From assembly GCA_003024985.2 (NCBI GenBank), contig PXIH01S0005082.1: DNA of 14,432 nucleotides; one strand, written 5' to 3'. The notes below the pieces were generated by a model. It was not told where the DNA came from, did not search any database, and saw nothing but the letters and a program-made list of their open reading frames with translations. Of the stretch, positions 1 to 8,664 are shown piece after piece (position 1 is the first letter of the stretch; each line of letters begins with the position of its first letter). This DNA is from Euperipatoides rowelli (taxonomy: Eukaryota; Onychophora; Udeonychophora; Euonychophora; Peripatopsidae). Position numbers and translations under genes: made by a program.

Positions 1-784
1 GTCATATGCCCATATTTGGGCATAAAAACAGCCTAAACCTACAAAAAACACTAACACCAAGGCAGCCATCTTGGATTTTCGACTTCGAAAATTCGATGAC
101 GTCACTTCCTGTTCCAGAAACGGTGTTTATTATCTACTAACAGGAATGAATCGGATACATATTTTTTTTTGTTTCACTCATTGTAGGTATAGAAAAGGCA
201 TTCTGCCTCCTCAAACAATCAGAATCAAGCACCCACAATGCATCTGTGACAATGCTTTTACCCATAATGCTTTGGGGCTATTACATATTCAACAATTATT
301 TTACCCACAATGCATTGCAATTATCCATATAATGCATTCCGCCCAATTATGCATAATGCATTACAAATAAATTTGTATACCACTTATGAAGTCATCATTG
401 GGAATATAATCGGCCATAACCGTGAGGGTGTGGTCATTTCCATATAATTTGAATATTTGCATGTATAATTTTACTCATAATGCAAATGACTTTAGAATAC
501 CGCATAGGACCTCATCCCAAATATTTATGGAAATTCCCTAAGTTTTCCAAAGAGAGTTGCAGCTCATTTGCATATTCAGCCTTGTAATGATGTCATTTTC
601 AAAGTTAGCTTCAGAAAACTTAGGAAATTTTTTAGCATTGTTGTCCAGAATGCTTTCGGGGTCATTTGAAATGAATTTGGAGTAATTTTGAAAAATCCAA
701 GATGGTGGCTGAAATTTTTTTTTTTTTTTTACTTTTTTGATTGGGGATTTGTTCAGTAATGAATTCTGGGTAATGCGAGCTATA
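1..784. other. AATGC-rich, non-coding repeat-like block
   Basis: No gene is recognised here. A perfect 8-bp stem with a 4-base loop lies at 5-24 (TATGCCCA/TGGGCATA). Between about 230 and 370 the word AATGC recurs many times, often as CCCAYAATGC followed by A or T, and again near 478. A GCCATCTTGGATTTTC motif at about 65-80 is mirrored by its near reverse complement at about 690-707, next to a T-run at about 715-730. TGACGTCA occurs near 98 and TGATGTCAT near 592. The inverted pair could mark the ends of an old element about 640 bp long, or be chance. Short open frames in this stretch have no protein-like features. Confidence 0.4.
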
Positions 785-1230
785 TATGACATCATTCAGA
801 TGCGCACAATAATGTGCCATCAAATATAACTTTTTTCACTTAATATTTTGGTGAGAATGCAACCATTTACCAATATGACCTCGTGCTTTGGTACATATAC
901 ACTAGGTATTTAGGATGTTACACCTACCAATTTTGAGCCTATTGGGAGATGATTAAGGTGTGCAGAATAAATGCATGAAATACTTAGCATTTTTTCTCGA
1001 TTTTATAATTTTTAGACTTTTGCCAAAGTGCCCTGAACACTATGACGTCAAAGAACCTCCATCTTTAGATATATTAGGTATAGGCCTACAGGATATCACA
1101 CCTATCGATTTTGGGCCAGATACGAGGTCATTAAGGTGCGCAGATTTATGCATGAAATACTTATTTTTCAATTTTATAATTTTCCGTTTTTGCCAAAATG
1201 CTAAACTCGTCATGTCAGAGGTCCGGGAAT
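785..1230. repeat. Tandem repeat, ~177-bp unit, about 2.5 diverged copies
   Basis: Two full units (about 877-1053 and 1054-1230) align along their length. ATGCATGAAATACTT occurs at 971 and again at 1148, an offset of 177, and CACCTA recurs at 921 and 1099, an offset of 178. Shared segments include the ATTAAGGTGYGCAGA stretch and the TTTTATAATTTT stretch followed by TTTTGCCAAA. A more diverged partial copy precedes them at about 785-876. The unit size is in the range of satellite monomers, but only this short cluster is visible. The open frame crossing the repeat is not protein-like. Unit borders are approximate. Confidence 0.75.
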
Positions 1231-1484
1231 TTCGATAATTTTATTTTAAATATATGACATCATGTCAGGGCTCGAAATAGTAATTTAAATTTCGCAGCAA
1301 ATTTTGCTTTGAAGATAATGTTGCTCACGGCAATTTTATGGCAGCTCATGATAATTATGTAGAATTGTTTATCTCAACAAATACTATAGTGGTACTGTAG
1401 GCTATAATACTTAACTATTTATATTTGTTAGTTAATTTAGATATAGCCATAGTCTACCTATTATATAGAATATAAAAGTTAGGC

Positions 1485-1580
1485 TGTGGCAAAATCTGCT
1501 TCGAGTGGCTTGGAGCTCAAGACCATTGTCTCCCAACTCGCTGCAATTGCTGTGGGTACCCTATGATCCACTCTGACATC
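1485..1580. other. GC-elevated patch with open frames on both strands, unidentified
   Basis: This short stretch is clearly richer in G and C than its surroundings. It is open on the minus strand (a frame ending in LSSKPLEADFATA then TAA near 1479) and in a plus frame (KTIVSQLAAIAVGTL, ending TGA). Neither peptide matches a family I can name. It could be a coding exon remnant, a fragment of a transposon gene or part of a SINE. No convincing pair of splice sites was found around it. The change in base composition is what makes it stand out. Confidence 0.25.
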
Positions 1581-1809
1581 ATTAATTTTAGAACTATACT
1601 GAATATAGCCTACCATATTATAATGCTTATGAATTTTTACGTATTCTAGAATTTTTCTTAGAATTTTTTTTTCTAAGTTCATATGCATGACATTTACATG
1701 ACTTCCTGTATTCAGTCATTCTGAAAATGAATCTCTATAACCTCACTTCCTGTTTTATCTAGAACAGCAAAACTGAGGTAACCTTATAGATTTCTCATCT
1801 ATTAAAATG

Positions 1810-1900
1810 AAAGACAGAGATTTGAATTCTCAGCACCGACCTGTGATCCTCTCCTTCGGAAAGGATCATGCTCGCCCATAGTATCAGGGCCCATGTCTGA
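1810..1900 (-). repeat. Possible SINE-like or tRNA-like fragment
   Basis: Read on the minus strand, this patch ends in GAATTCAAATCTC, which resembles an RNA polymerase III B box (GGTTCRANTCC) with mismatches. Upstream lies a G-rich TGGGCGAGCATG that could be a decayed A box. Between them is a hairpin, GATCCT...AGGATC, around a CCTTCGG core (plus strand about 1847-1869). The patch is more GC-rich than its flanks. The match to tRNA structure is poor, so this is only a suggestion. A structured fragment of another repeat is equally possible. Confidence 0.2.
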
Positions 1901-2579
1901 TTTTACCCTACATTATACACACAGCTGTACTCTGTTGAATATATATTCTGTACTTCTTGACACTTTAATGTAACTTATAGATTTATATAGGCCATCAATG
2001 TTGTTAATAGCATCTCATCAGGTATTTGTGTGTTTACAATTGGTCAATTTAATTTTCATGACTTAAAATTAAAAAGAAAGGTAGAATATCAAGTGGTAAC
2101 ATAATAGAAAAGTTTAACGTTTATAGCGATAGACACAAAACATTATTTACATGTAATCAAATGTACAGTACATATTCTATAACTCTTAATATACTAATTC
2201 TTTTTTATTGTTTTCATAAATCTAAGCAAAAATTTAATCAAAATAGATGCCAGTAGCTAATGGAGGGTCGGCATTTGTAGATATAAATCTTGACCTAATG
2301 TTCTTATCTAAATCCACTCTGTAGCAAAGGTTAAAAACTCGATACTTGCATGCATGACATAAACGCTGTCGTAACGTCGTTCATCGGATCAATTATTAGT
2401 TATATTTTGATCATATACTAGTACCCCATTATTTTTAAAGAGAAGACCTGCTAAGACTTTTAATTAGCTCTATCCAGTGCTAGATAATTAATTGTTTCTG
2501 ATGTAATTTGTGCTGAGTAGTTTGCTACCAGACATTAGTTACATATTCTTTTCAGCATGAACTGTTTTGTAATTGGCTC
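1901..2579. other. AT-rich DNA, nothing recognised
   Basis: No coding potential, repeat structure or RNA gene could be supported here. The stretch holds ordinary AT-rich sequence with short A and T runs. Confidence 0.5.
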
Positions 2580-2812
2580 AGTCAACGCTAATTTTAGAAC
2601 TTTTATGGGTGAATTCAATAGACGTCATTTACATTCTATACAATAATTTACCTTTTTTTTTGTGGTTTATTCTATATGAATTTATGAAGGCAATTAATCT
2701 GCCTTCATAAATTCATATAGAATAAACCACAGAAAAGGTAAATTATTGATTGAATGAAAATGACAACTGTTGAATTCATCCATACTGTAAGTTCTAAAAT
2801 TAGTGTTGGCAC
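2580..2812. repeat. Long inverted repeat (foldback/MITE-like), about 113-bp arms
   Basis: The inner arms are perfect for 32 bp (2661-2692 with 2700-2731) around a 7-base loop at 2693-2699. Pairing continues outward through CAATAATTTACC/GGTAAATTATTG, where the left arm has a T-run of different length. Further out, the left arm (GAATTCAATAGACGTCATTT) pairs imperfectly with the right, and CTAATTTTAGAAC at about 2588-2600 pairs with GTTCTAAAATTAG at about 2791-2803. Identity is complete at the centre and falls outward, as in a foldback element or an inverted duplication recently repaired at its centre. There is no coding capacity. I could not define a target-site duplication, so a MITE assignment is inference. 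Confidence 0.85.
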
Positions 2813-2887
2813 ATTTAACATTTATTTTAAATAGTTACAGGATTACATTCATATTTCACAGATAACTAACATAATCCAGATTATTAG

Positions 2888-3260
2888 GTTAAAAATACTA
2901 ACTATTTGACCTTTTCATTTACAAATGGAACACCGCAGGGCATGGTTCTAGGAACTTTATTGTTTGCAATTTTTGTTAATGATGTAGCAATCAAAAAACT
3001 AAATAGACTTAATTTGTGTATGACATAACTATTTCATGTCACCTACCTAATCATCTAACCCTCAACTAATGGCTCAATTGAAGATGATGTCACTTAATCC
3101 ACATAAGTACTTCGTGTTAATCTATGATTTTTCCAAGGTCAAAAATCATCATGAGATCACCATTAATAATGTAGTTGAAAAATCTATAATAAATGTATCA
3201 TTATTGGGAGACAAAGCAAACTCAATCCCATGTGAGTGCAAGAGTTTGGAAGATAAATAG
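2888..3260 (+). pseudogene. Decayed non-LTR retrotransposon (LINE) reverse transcriptase fragment
   Basis: The frame at 2888-3028 contains TNGTPQGMVLGTLLFAIFVN, which matches the highly conserved LINE reverse transcriptase block whose consensus is roughly GVPQGSVLGPLLFxIYINDL. A few dozen bases later, where the catalytic YADD block should be, only a degenerate LNLCMT followed by TAA remains. A second open frame (3069-3260) continues with MSLNPHKYFVL, fitting the block after YADD where LN-x-x-K is typical. The two parts lie in different frames, so at least one frameshift and a stop have accumulated. Nothing of the endonuclease or the rest of the reverse transcriptase is visible. The jockey/CR1/RTE-like clade is not resolved. 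The enzyme would have copied LINE RNA at a nicked target; this copy cannot. Confidence 0.75.
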
Positions 3261-3641
3261 TAGGAACAAATCTATGTTTAAGATAATTTAAAATTCTTAA
3301 TTCTTCTATTTCCTGTGGCAAGAAGAAAAGTTGTCCAGGCATGACTGGACAGTCATTTTTTGTCTTATTGTTTTGTTTTTTTCTCATTCACGTAGTGTAC
3401 AAAAAAAATATTTGTCAGTGAATTACTGTTCAAGTGATGCGCTGATTAACTTGTATTAAAATTTTCAAAGTATGTTATTATGCAACTATTCTTACACCAT
3501 GATCGTGAGTGAGGACAGGTTTGGTTGCAAGCACCATCTTTCAATATCAAGCTATTCATTATAGTACTCTTTTAAAAAACTGACAGATTATCTACCGGTA
3601 CTTGTAGGAAATATTTGGTAAAAAAAAAGAATCATTTAATA
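3261..3641. other. AT-rich DNA between LINE and hAT-like element
   Basis: No gene or structured repeat is supported. Homopolymer T and A runs are frequent (for example about 3369-3379 and 3621-3628). Confidence 0.5.
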
Positions 3642-4147
3642 CAATGATACTCAATCTTTTTTTAGTGAGGGCCAATTAAAAAAATCTGCATGCAAGAAGG
3701 GCCACACATACTATTATGTAAGATTGGGCTGAAATTTAAAATAAAGCATAATAATAAAAAAGATCTTTATTGAACATTTAATATAAAAAAATAAAAATAC
3801 AAGATACAACTTAATAATGAATAAATACTTACATCAACCAGGATCCAGATGATTCTACGATTTTTGACAACCAATCAAACAACACAACTGCAAAATACGC
3901 ACTGAACAGCGAACCACATTGTGTACACTTGCACGTAATATGAAGTGCACTTGTTATGTACAGTTACGCACAAAAGTATCAACTCAATACATGAAGTTTA
4001 AAGCTAATTATCTCTTTTTTCCTTTTGTTGTTTCCGGTAATTATTTTTTTCATACTTTTTTTTTATAAACTGAAATTTGACCNAGGGACGCATTTTTTAT
4101 ATAAAAGGACCGCATGTGGCCTTTAGGATGCAGGCTGAGTATGACTG
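3642..4147. mobile_element. Non-autonomous hAT-like DNA transposon (about 506 bp)
   Basis: The left end reads CAATGATACTCAA (3642-3654). The reverse complement of the right end reads CAGTCATACTCAG, matching at 10 of 13 positions, and both resemble hAT ends of the CAGTGNTNCTCAA type. Just inside both ends are GGGCC/GGCC words (GTGAGGGCC on the left, GACCGCATGTGGCC on the right), a common hAT subterminal theme. The flanking octamers ATTTAATA (3634-3641) and GTCTAACA (4148-4155) agree at 5 of 8 positions, all three differences being transitions. The second fits the hAT target preference nTCTAnAn. There is no transposase. One N lies inside at 4083. Confidence 0.7.
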
Positions 4148-4363
4148 GTCTAACAAATTACTGTTGTCACTCATATAGTCAGCTTGCTTTAGAGATAAAA
4201 TGAATGAAAATAGCATTGTCTTCTTGCCAGAACCAACGCTAATAGAAACTGATTTAGTCCTATATTACATAGTCGCAGTAAAACATCACAATTATAGTGA
4301 TTGAATTGCATAATACACATTAGAACAACTCATTGTCAGTGATATAGTAACCTGCGGGTCACT

Positions 4364-5381
4364 GCCAGCTGTGTTGGCTGGCTTGTCTACACTTGAGATT
4401 TGAACGACGATTGGATCACATCAGCAGGTCGTCTTGAAATTGAGCGAAGTTTTTGCCACGATTCATAAGTAGGCTACTTACCATTCAATTGCAATGTAAA
4501 CAGAAAAAGTGCTAAATTTTTATAATCGATTATGATTTTGCACAAAAGAAATTGAGAATCTTTAAAATTGAAGCCTTTTTGATAGTGTGCGTTCTGATTG
4601 CCATGTTTAGTAAAAGACGTGCAGAACGTATTCAATGGCAATGAATACATCGATTGAATGTGAAGCACCTAATAACTAGACCATTTTGTCTGTGTCTGTA
4701 CAGCCAACTTCAAAACTCATCCTTTCCAATTCAATGACTATTTCCGTATGTTTCAACTTTTGACGATATATTACATTTAGTCCATGACTAACTTGCAAAA
4801 ACCAATATGTGATAAATTAGAAATGCAGTTGATAACAATTACAAATAGTTCTATAATATACAATTAATAAATAAATATACAATTACAGCAAAGCAGGATA
4901 TTAAAAACCATACAGAATATTCAATTAATTGTTATTCAGTTTAATTTATAAACAACCTTTCTTTTCTAAATGTGTTTTTTTTCTAATTATTATTATTATT
5001 ATTGTTTTTAAATAATAGTCACTTTTCTGTCCGTCATTTTAACTAGAATAAAAAGTAAGTAAATAAAAAGTTATGCAATTTATTAATAGTGAAATATTTA
5101 AATTCATTTTAAATTGAATCTTTTTGTTATTTTGAATAGCCAAATCGTGCGATTGAACCGCTAATGTAGATGTGACTCCGAAAACAAATTGAATAACAAG
5201 CAACTCTCTTGAATCACAAAATTAATTATTTTGCAATCCTGCAATCCGATCGCAGCTTTCTGTGATCGAGGCGATTGAATCGATAAGTGCAGACAGCCTC
5301 ATAAGAGACACGCTATTGAACTTTTGGCAGTTTGATCGCAACAATCCAATCGTGTGATCCAATCACAATTATAGAGCTGGC
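4364..5381. mobile_element. Candidate non-autonomous DNA transposon rich in GATTG/GATCG words
   Basis: A 12-bp word, GATTGGATCACA (4409-4420), recurs as its exact reverse complement near the other end (5353-5364). GCCAGCT at 4364-4370 is mirrored by AGCTGGC at 5375-5381. The right part (about 5140-5370) is dense in short GATTG, GATCG and CAATC words in both orientations, as in subterminal repeats that bind a transposase. The left part has fewer. The outer spacing of the matching words differs between ends (about 39 versus 11 bases), so the termini are uncertain and no target duplication was found. The interior is AT-rich; an open frame on the minus strand (4474-4668) carries no recognisable domain. 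Confidence 0.35.
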
Positions 5382-5497
5382 CAGGTTATATTTTAACTTT
5401 CCTGATTAGGATATTTTTCCATTTCGAATAATGCTAGTCAAATTCTTAATTTTTTTTTAAAAAAAAAAATTATTTTAAAATATTTATAATTACTTAC

Positions 5498-5632
5498 ACA
5501 GTCTTCCGTACTTCCTCGTATAATGATGCGTTAGCGCTTCTTTGCATTCTTCAAAGTCCATAAGAGTCAGCCATGTTGTTTCAATTTTTCAAAGTGCCGG
5601 CATAAATCCAAATCAGCTAATATAACTGAGAT
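5498..5632 (-). CDS. Candidate first coding exon (minus strand), protein unknown
   Basis: On the minus strand a pyrimidine-rich tract ending CTACAG (plus 5633-5638) is followed by a 135-nt segment ending at a consensus donor GTAAGTA (plus 5491-5497). An ATG at 5561 opens a frame beginning MDFEECKEALTHHYTRKYGR, 21 codons plus one base to the donor, so the intron would be phase 1. An in-frame TGA lies upstream of the ATG, which supports this start. An earlier ATG in another frame gives only a 7-codon peptide (MADSYGL). The composition is less AT-rich than the flanks and the peptide looks protein-like. I recognise no family and cannot find the next exon. Unspliced, the frame stops two codons past the donor. 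It could be chance. Confidence 0.35.
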
Positions 5633-5656
5633 CTGTAGAAAAAGAAACAAAGAATT

Positions 5657-5790
5657 CCTGGTGCATACTGGTATAGAAAGAACATTTCTTACTCTCCGCA
5701 CCAGGGCTGCCTGGGAATCGAACCCCTGACATCCATATATAGGCTACACTAGCTCTGGTGGCAGCAGCCTAAACCACTGGCGCTGACTCA
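5657..5790 (-). mobile_element. tRNA-headed SINE-like unit with stem-loop tail
   Basis: On the minus strand a perfect RNA polymerase III B box, GGTTCGATTCC (plus 5714-5724), lies about 45 bases after an A-box-like GCGCCAGTGGTTTAGG (plus about 5768-5783). The D arm can pair GCC with GGC, and the D loop resembles those of Ser/Leu-type tRNAs. The T arm pairs at only three of five positions and no good anticodon arm forms, so this is not a functional tRNA. Downstream, an 8-bp inverted repeat, CCTGGTGC (5657-5664) with GCACCAGG (5698-5705), encloses a smaller AGAAA/TTTCT stem. Head plus structured tail fits a SINE. The tail end and target duplication are not defined. One N (5795) lies just outside. 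Confidence 0.6.
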
Positions 5791-5799
5791 AATGNTTAC

Positions 5800-7136
5800 T
5801 TTGTTTATAATATTTAATGTTTTTTAGTAGTGCAATAATTTTTAAAGCACTGGATTTCATTTTTTTAATTATTTAACCGTCTGAAGGAAGCCAGTAAGAA
5901 ATGGCTAACCTAAGTTTAAAAGGAATGGCGGTGAAATGACACAAACAGTCACTTAGAGATGAAAAGTTAGTTATTATTCAATGATAGTTTATCCTTGGTA
6001 CCATAAGAGTTATCTAACATAAACTTGTCAACTTTATTAATATGATTACAATGTCAAAAAATGTTTTGAAAAATTAGCTGATGACAGTTCTGGCTGGAAA
6101 AAAAAAGTTAGAAAAAATGTTTAATAAAGAGATACTTTGATCTTGACAATGGATATTTGTGCCTATATTAATACATGGTTTCTCCCTCCCCCCCCCCCCC
6201 CCCAAAAAAAAATTGTAAATCAAATTTTTTTTATTACCATAAGGGTTTTTTTAGAAATGATTTGAAAAAAGCTAAGCAAGGTATTCAGAGATAACTTTGA
6301 ATGAAATGTGTATTATTATTATTACCGTATTATTATGTGTGATCACTGATAGGAAGTGAAATAAAATATTCATTGAAAAGCAGGAAGATATCAAATGAGA
6401 TTTAAAAAGTAAAATGACTACATTAGGAGAGAGTTTATAGCTCGGATGTAAAAAGATTTTTATTTTCGAGTGGCTAAAATACTGTATATCATATTGACTT
6501 ATTCTATTCATTACTTGAGTTTGTTTACTTTAATTAATAAATGTATAGGCCTATATTAATCCATGGTGTCATTTTCTTGTGATTACTTTAATTTAGTTAG
6601 TGTTAACGTAGTAGAGCTAACAGACATACTTTTATAGATTCGCTTGCAAATCTCTTATTTTCATGCATGGTTTGTTATTATGTGATTGTATTGTTTGATT
6701 TCAGCTCCCCTCATTCCATCTATTATTGACCCAAATAATTGAAAGTTAATTTTTTTTTTAACTTTCTAAACAATAACTTTAGATTAGTTCTCTTTTATTT
6801 TTATACAGAATAGAAATATCTAAATATTCCTAATCAAACCAGGAATTAAAGTATTTCTTTTCTTTGTACTATATTATATGCTACTTAACCTATTAAGGCC
6901 AGGACTAATAGTTTTTATGTGCTTACCAAGCTTTCTAGAGTTTAATAAGGAGTAACATCAAAATCTTCCAATTGAAACTTTTAAACATTTCATTTGTTGC
7001 AATTCACACTTTTTCTAATTAAGCAAATCAAAGCTTGGGGGTCTAAAAGAAACTCTTATGCTAAGGTCTTAAGGTAATGGAAGTTATTTATTTGAGGCTT
7101 AAAGAACCTCACCATTATGTATCCATCTGTTCACAG
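5800..7136. other. AT-rich DNA, no gene recognised
   Basis: The stretch contains a compound C-run and A-run (about 6188-6212) and a short ATT/TATT microsatellite (about 6311-6337). Two similar words, GCCTATATTAATNCATGGT, lie about 390 bp apart (near 6162 and 6549). A possible splice acceptor, TTTGATTTCAG, near 6694-6704 is followed by a 38-nt open piece (APLIPSIIDPNN, then TGA). That is too short to support. The minus-strand open frame at 6272-6511 is AT-driven and not protein-like. Confidence 0.5.
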
Positions 7137-7181
7137 GTCTGCCATGAATCTGTGATGTCTCTTCGTTTTCGGAGATCAGTT
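7137..7181 (+). CDS. Candidate 45-nt internal exon, protein unknown
   Basis: The segment is bounded by a good acceptor (CCATCTGTTCACAG, ending 7136) and a near-ideal donor (GTAAGTATT, from 7182). It is 45 nt long, a multiple of three, and open only in the frame starting at its first base: VCHESVMSLRFRRSV. The other two frames stop within it. No family is recognised from 15 residues. If real, the host intron starts 35 bp upstream of the Gypsy insertion, and the retroelement would lie within that intron. Short segments between splice-like signals arise by chance in sequence this long, so support is modest. Confidence 0.3.
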
Positions 7182-7216
7182 GTAAGTATTCTCTTCATGA
7201 TTTCTGTTTTTTTCTA

Positions 7217-7402
7217 TGTGATGTAATTAGAATGACTCGAGAATGGGGTTGGGCTTGAGAGGGACTAGCGTGGCAACTTGGGGCTATTATTGTATACATG
7301 TATCTAATATGTGTCACTCGACCAAATTAAAAAAAAAAGTATTTAAACATATTACTTGTATGTTTATATTAATTAGGTTATGAATAATTAGGTCATTATA
7401 CA
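7217..7402 (+). repeat. 5' LTR of the Gypsy element
   Basis: It begins TGTGATGT and ends ATTATACA, a TG...CA form. It matches the 3' LTR over most of its length, notably GGGGCTATTATTGTATACAT against AGGGCCATTATTGTATGTAC, the AATTAAAAAAAAAAGTATTT stretch and the TTGTATGTTTATATTA-TTAGGTTATGA stretch. It is about 186 bp, short but within the range for Gypsy LTRs. Sequence following it does not show an obvious tRNA-complementary primer site. Confidence 0.88.
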
Positions 7403-7499
7403 TAGCAGAAAAAACACTGAGTCTGAGAACTGACGCTAACATTGGGAACAAATATAAAAATACAGAATTCTGTCAAATTATTTCAAAGGAGAAGTAATA

Positions 7500-8340
7500 A
7501 TGACTGAAACAAGGCCTGCATTGGACCACAAAGAGATGAGCTACATAGTAATAGAGTAAAACCACCAGGAGAATTTTATTTTAAATCGGAGTATGAAAAC
7601 TAGCAAATATTACAGCACTATCCAAAGAGGAGCAAGTAAACCACCTAATATATGGAGGTTAAACAATGAAAAAATATCTCCAGCTTTTATAATATATAAT
7701 TTAGGTGATATAAAATATGAAGATGGTTTTTAATTGTTTAACCTCAATGAGGAGGTACAAAAAGAATATTAAACAGTGTGGAAGTGTTTTTTTGTGAATA
7801 TTTTGTTGCAAAAAGAAATGTGGCCTAATATATGAGAGGGCCTTATTTAATAATAGGAAACAAATGCCTGATGAAAGTGTTGAAATTTTATTATATCACT
7901 ATACACACTAACAAAATATTGTGAATTCGGGAAACTTAGAGAATAAATGATCCGAGACAGAATTGTTACGAAAATATTTCTTAGGAACTACAAATGGATC
8001 CAACATTAACATTTGAAAAAGCACAAAACAGGGCTGTTATAACTGAATAAAAAAAAAAGTGTGAGACCAAAACTATATAATGTTGAAGGCATAACCAGTA
8101 ATAATGCTTACAAAAATAGGAATTTTCGATAATAAATGTAAATGTTGTGGTAAGGCTTAACATAGTTAGATAAATGCCACAGCTATAGAAATGAAATGTT
8201 TAATAAATTGTATTAAGAAAGGTCATTTGCTAGAGCTTGTGAATTCTCTAAAATATCAGTGAATAGAGAAAAACAGATAAATTATTGCTTGCTTAGGCCA
8301 GTTGGTAATATAATTAAAAAAAGGCATATTTAATTACTTT
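7500..8340 (+). pseudogene. Gag remnant with two decayed zinc knuckles
   Basis: A likely start ATG at 7500 opens 19 codons and then a TAA at 7557. Scattered matches to K02A2.6-like Gag follow in different frames: PPGEFYFK (from 7562), FVAKRNV (about 7802-7822), an MIRDRIV-like stretch near 7947, and QMDPTLTFEKAQNRA (about 7992-8036). Near the end, KCKCCGKA followed by a stop and HS (8134-8169), and KCLINCIKKGH (8194-8226), resemble two nucleocapsid zinc knuckles with spacing or frame defects. In a working element this protein forms the particle and binds genomic RNA. This copy has several stops and frameshifts. Confidence 0.8.
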
Positions 8341-8343
8341 TAG

Positions 8344-8610
8344 GTAAATGGTGTTCTAGTGAGGTTCAAAATAGATACCGGAGCAGAAGTATCTATAATT
8401 ACCAAAAAACATAAGCAAATTAATAACTGGAATAAAAATAGAAAAGACTTTGAATCAGTTATATGGTCCAGGAAAGCACTCATTAATAGGAACTACTTGG
8501 ATTGAATTGAAGCTGAATAAAAATTCTACTAAATAAGAAGTGTATATAACAGAAAGGAAAGAATATGAACCTTTATTAGGATTACTTACTATAGAAAAAT
8601 TGGGTCGACA
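8344..8610 (+). pseudogene. Retrotransposon aspartic protease remnant
   Basis: The frame from 8344 reads VNGVLVRFKIDTGAEVSIIT. The DTGA motif (catalytic Asp codon at 8374-8376) and the residues around it are the hallmark of retroviral-type aspartic proteases, which act as dimers to cut Gag-Pol. After a frame change, YGPGKHSLI and a GTTWIEL stretch, then EPLLGLLTIEKLGR (about 8567-8608), match the flap-to-C-terminal part of Gypsy proteases. At least one frameshift and one stop interrupt it. Confidence 0.88.
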
Positions 8611-8664
8611 AAAATAAATGCAAGAACCTATATAAAATTAAATATAGAAAAAATGTTTCTTAAG

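Noticed and set aside
71-370. 99-codon plus-strand open frame
   Set aside because: It spans the AATGC-word block; the peptide is rich in His, Ile and Cys from repeated words and shows no domain.
230-370. CRISPR-like array from repeated AATGC words
   Set aside because: The repeats are too short and irregularly spaced, and the sequence is eukaryotic.
960-1238. 92-codon plus-strand open frame
   Set aside because: It runs through the 177-bp tandem repeat and its peptide simply repeats with it.
4474-4668. Minus-strand open frame ending near a GTAAGTAG donor
   Set aside because: The donor is good but the acceptor is weak, no domain is visible, and its phase does not fit the candidate exon at 5498-5632.
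4704-4745. 42-nt segment between a good acceptor (CTGTACAG) and a donor (GTATGTTT)
   Set aside because: It is open in two frames, lies within a probable transposon, and is no more than expected by chance.
5700-5790. Functional tRNA gene on the minus strand
   Set aside because: The T arm has only three pairs and no anticodon arm forms; a SINE head fits better.
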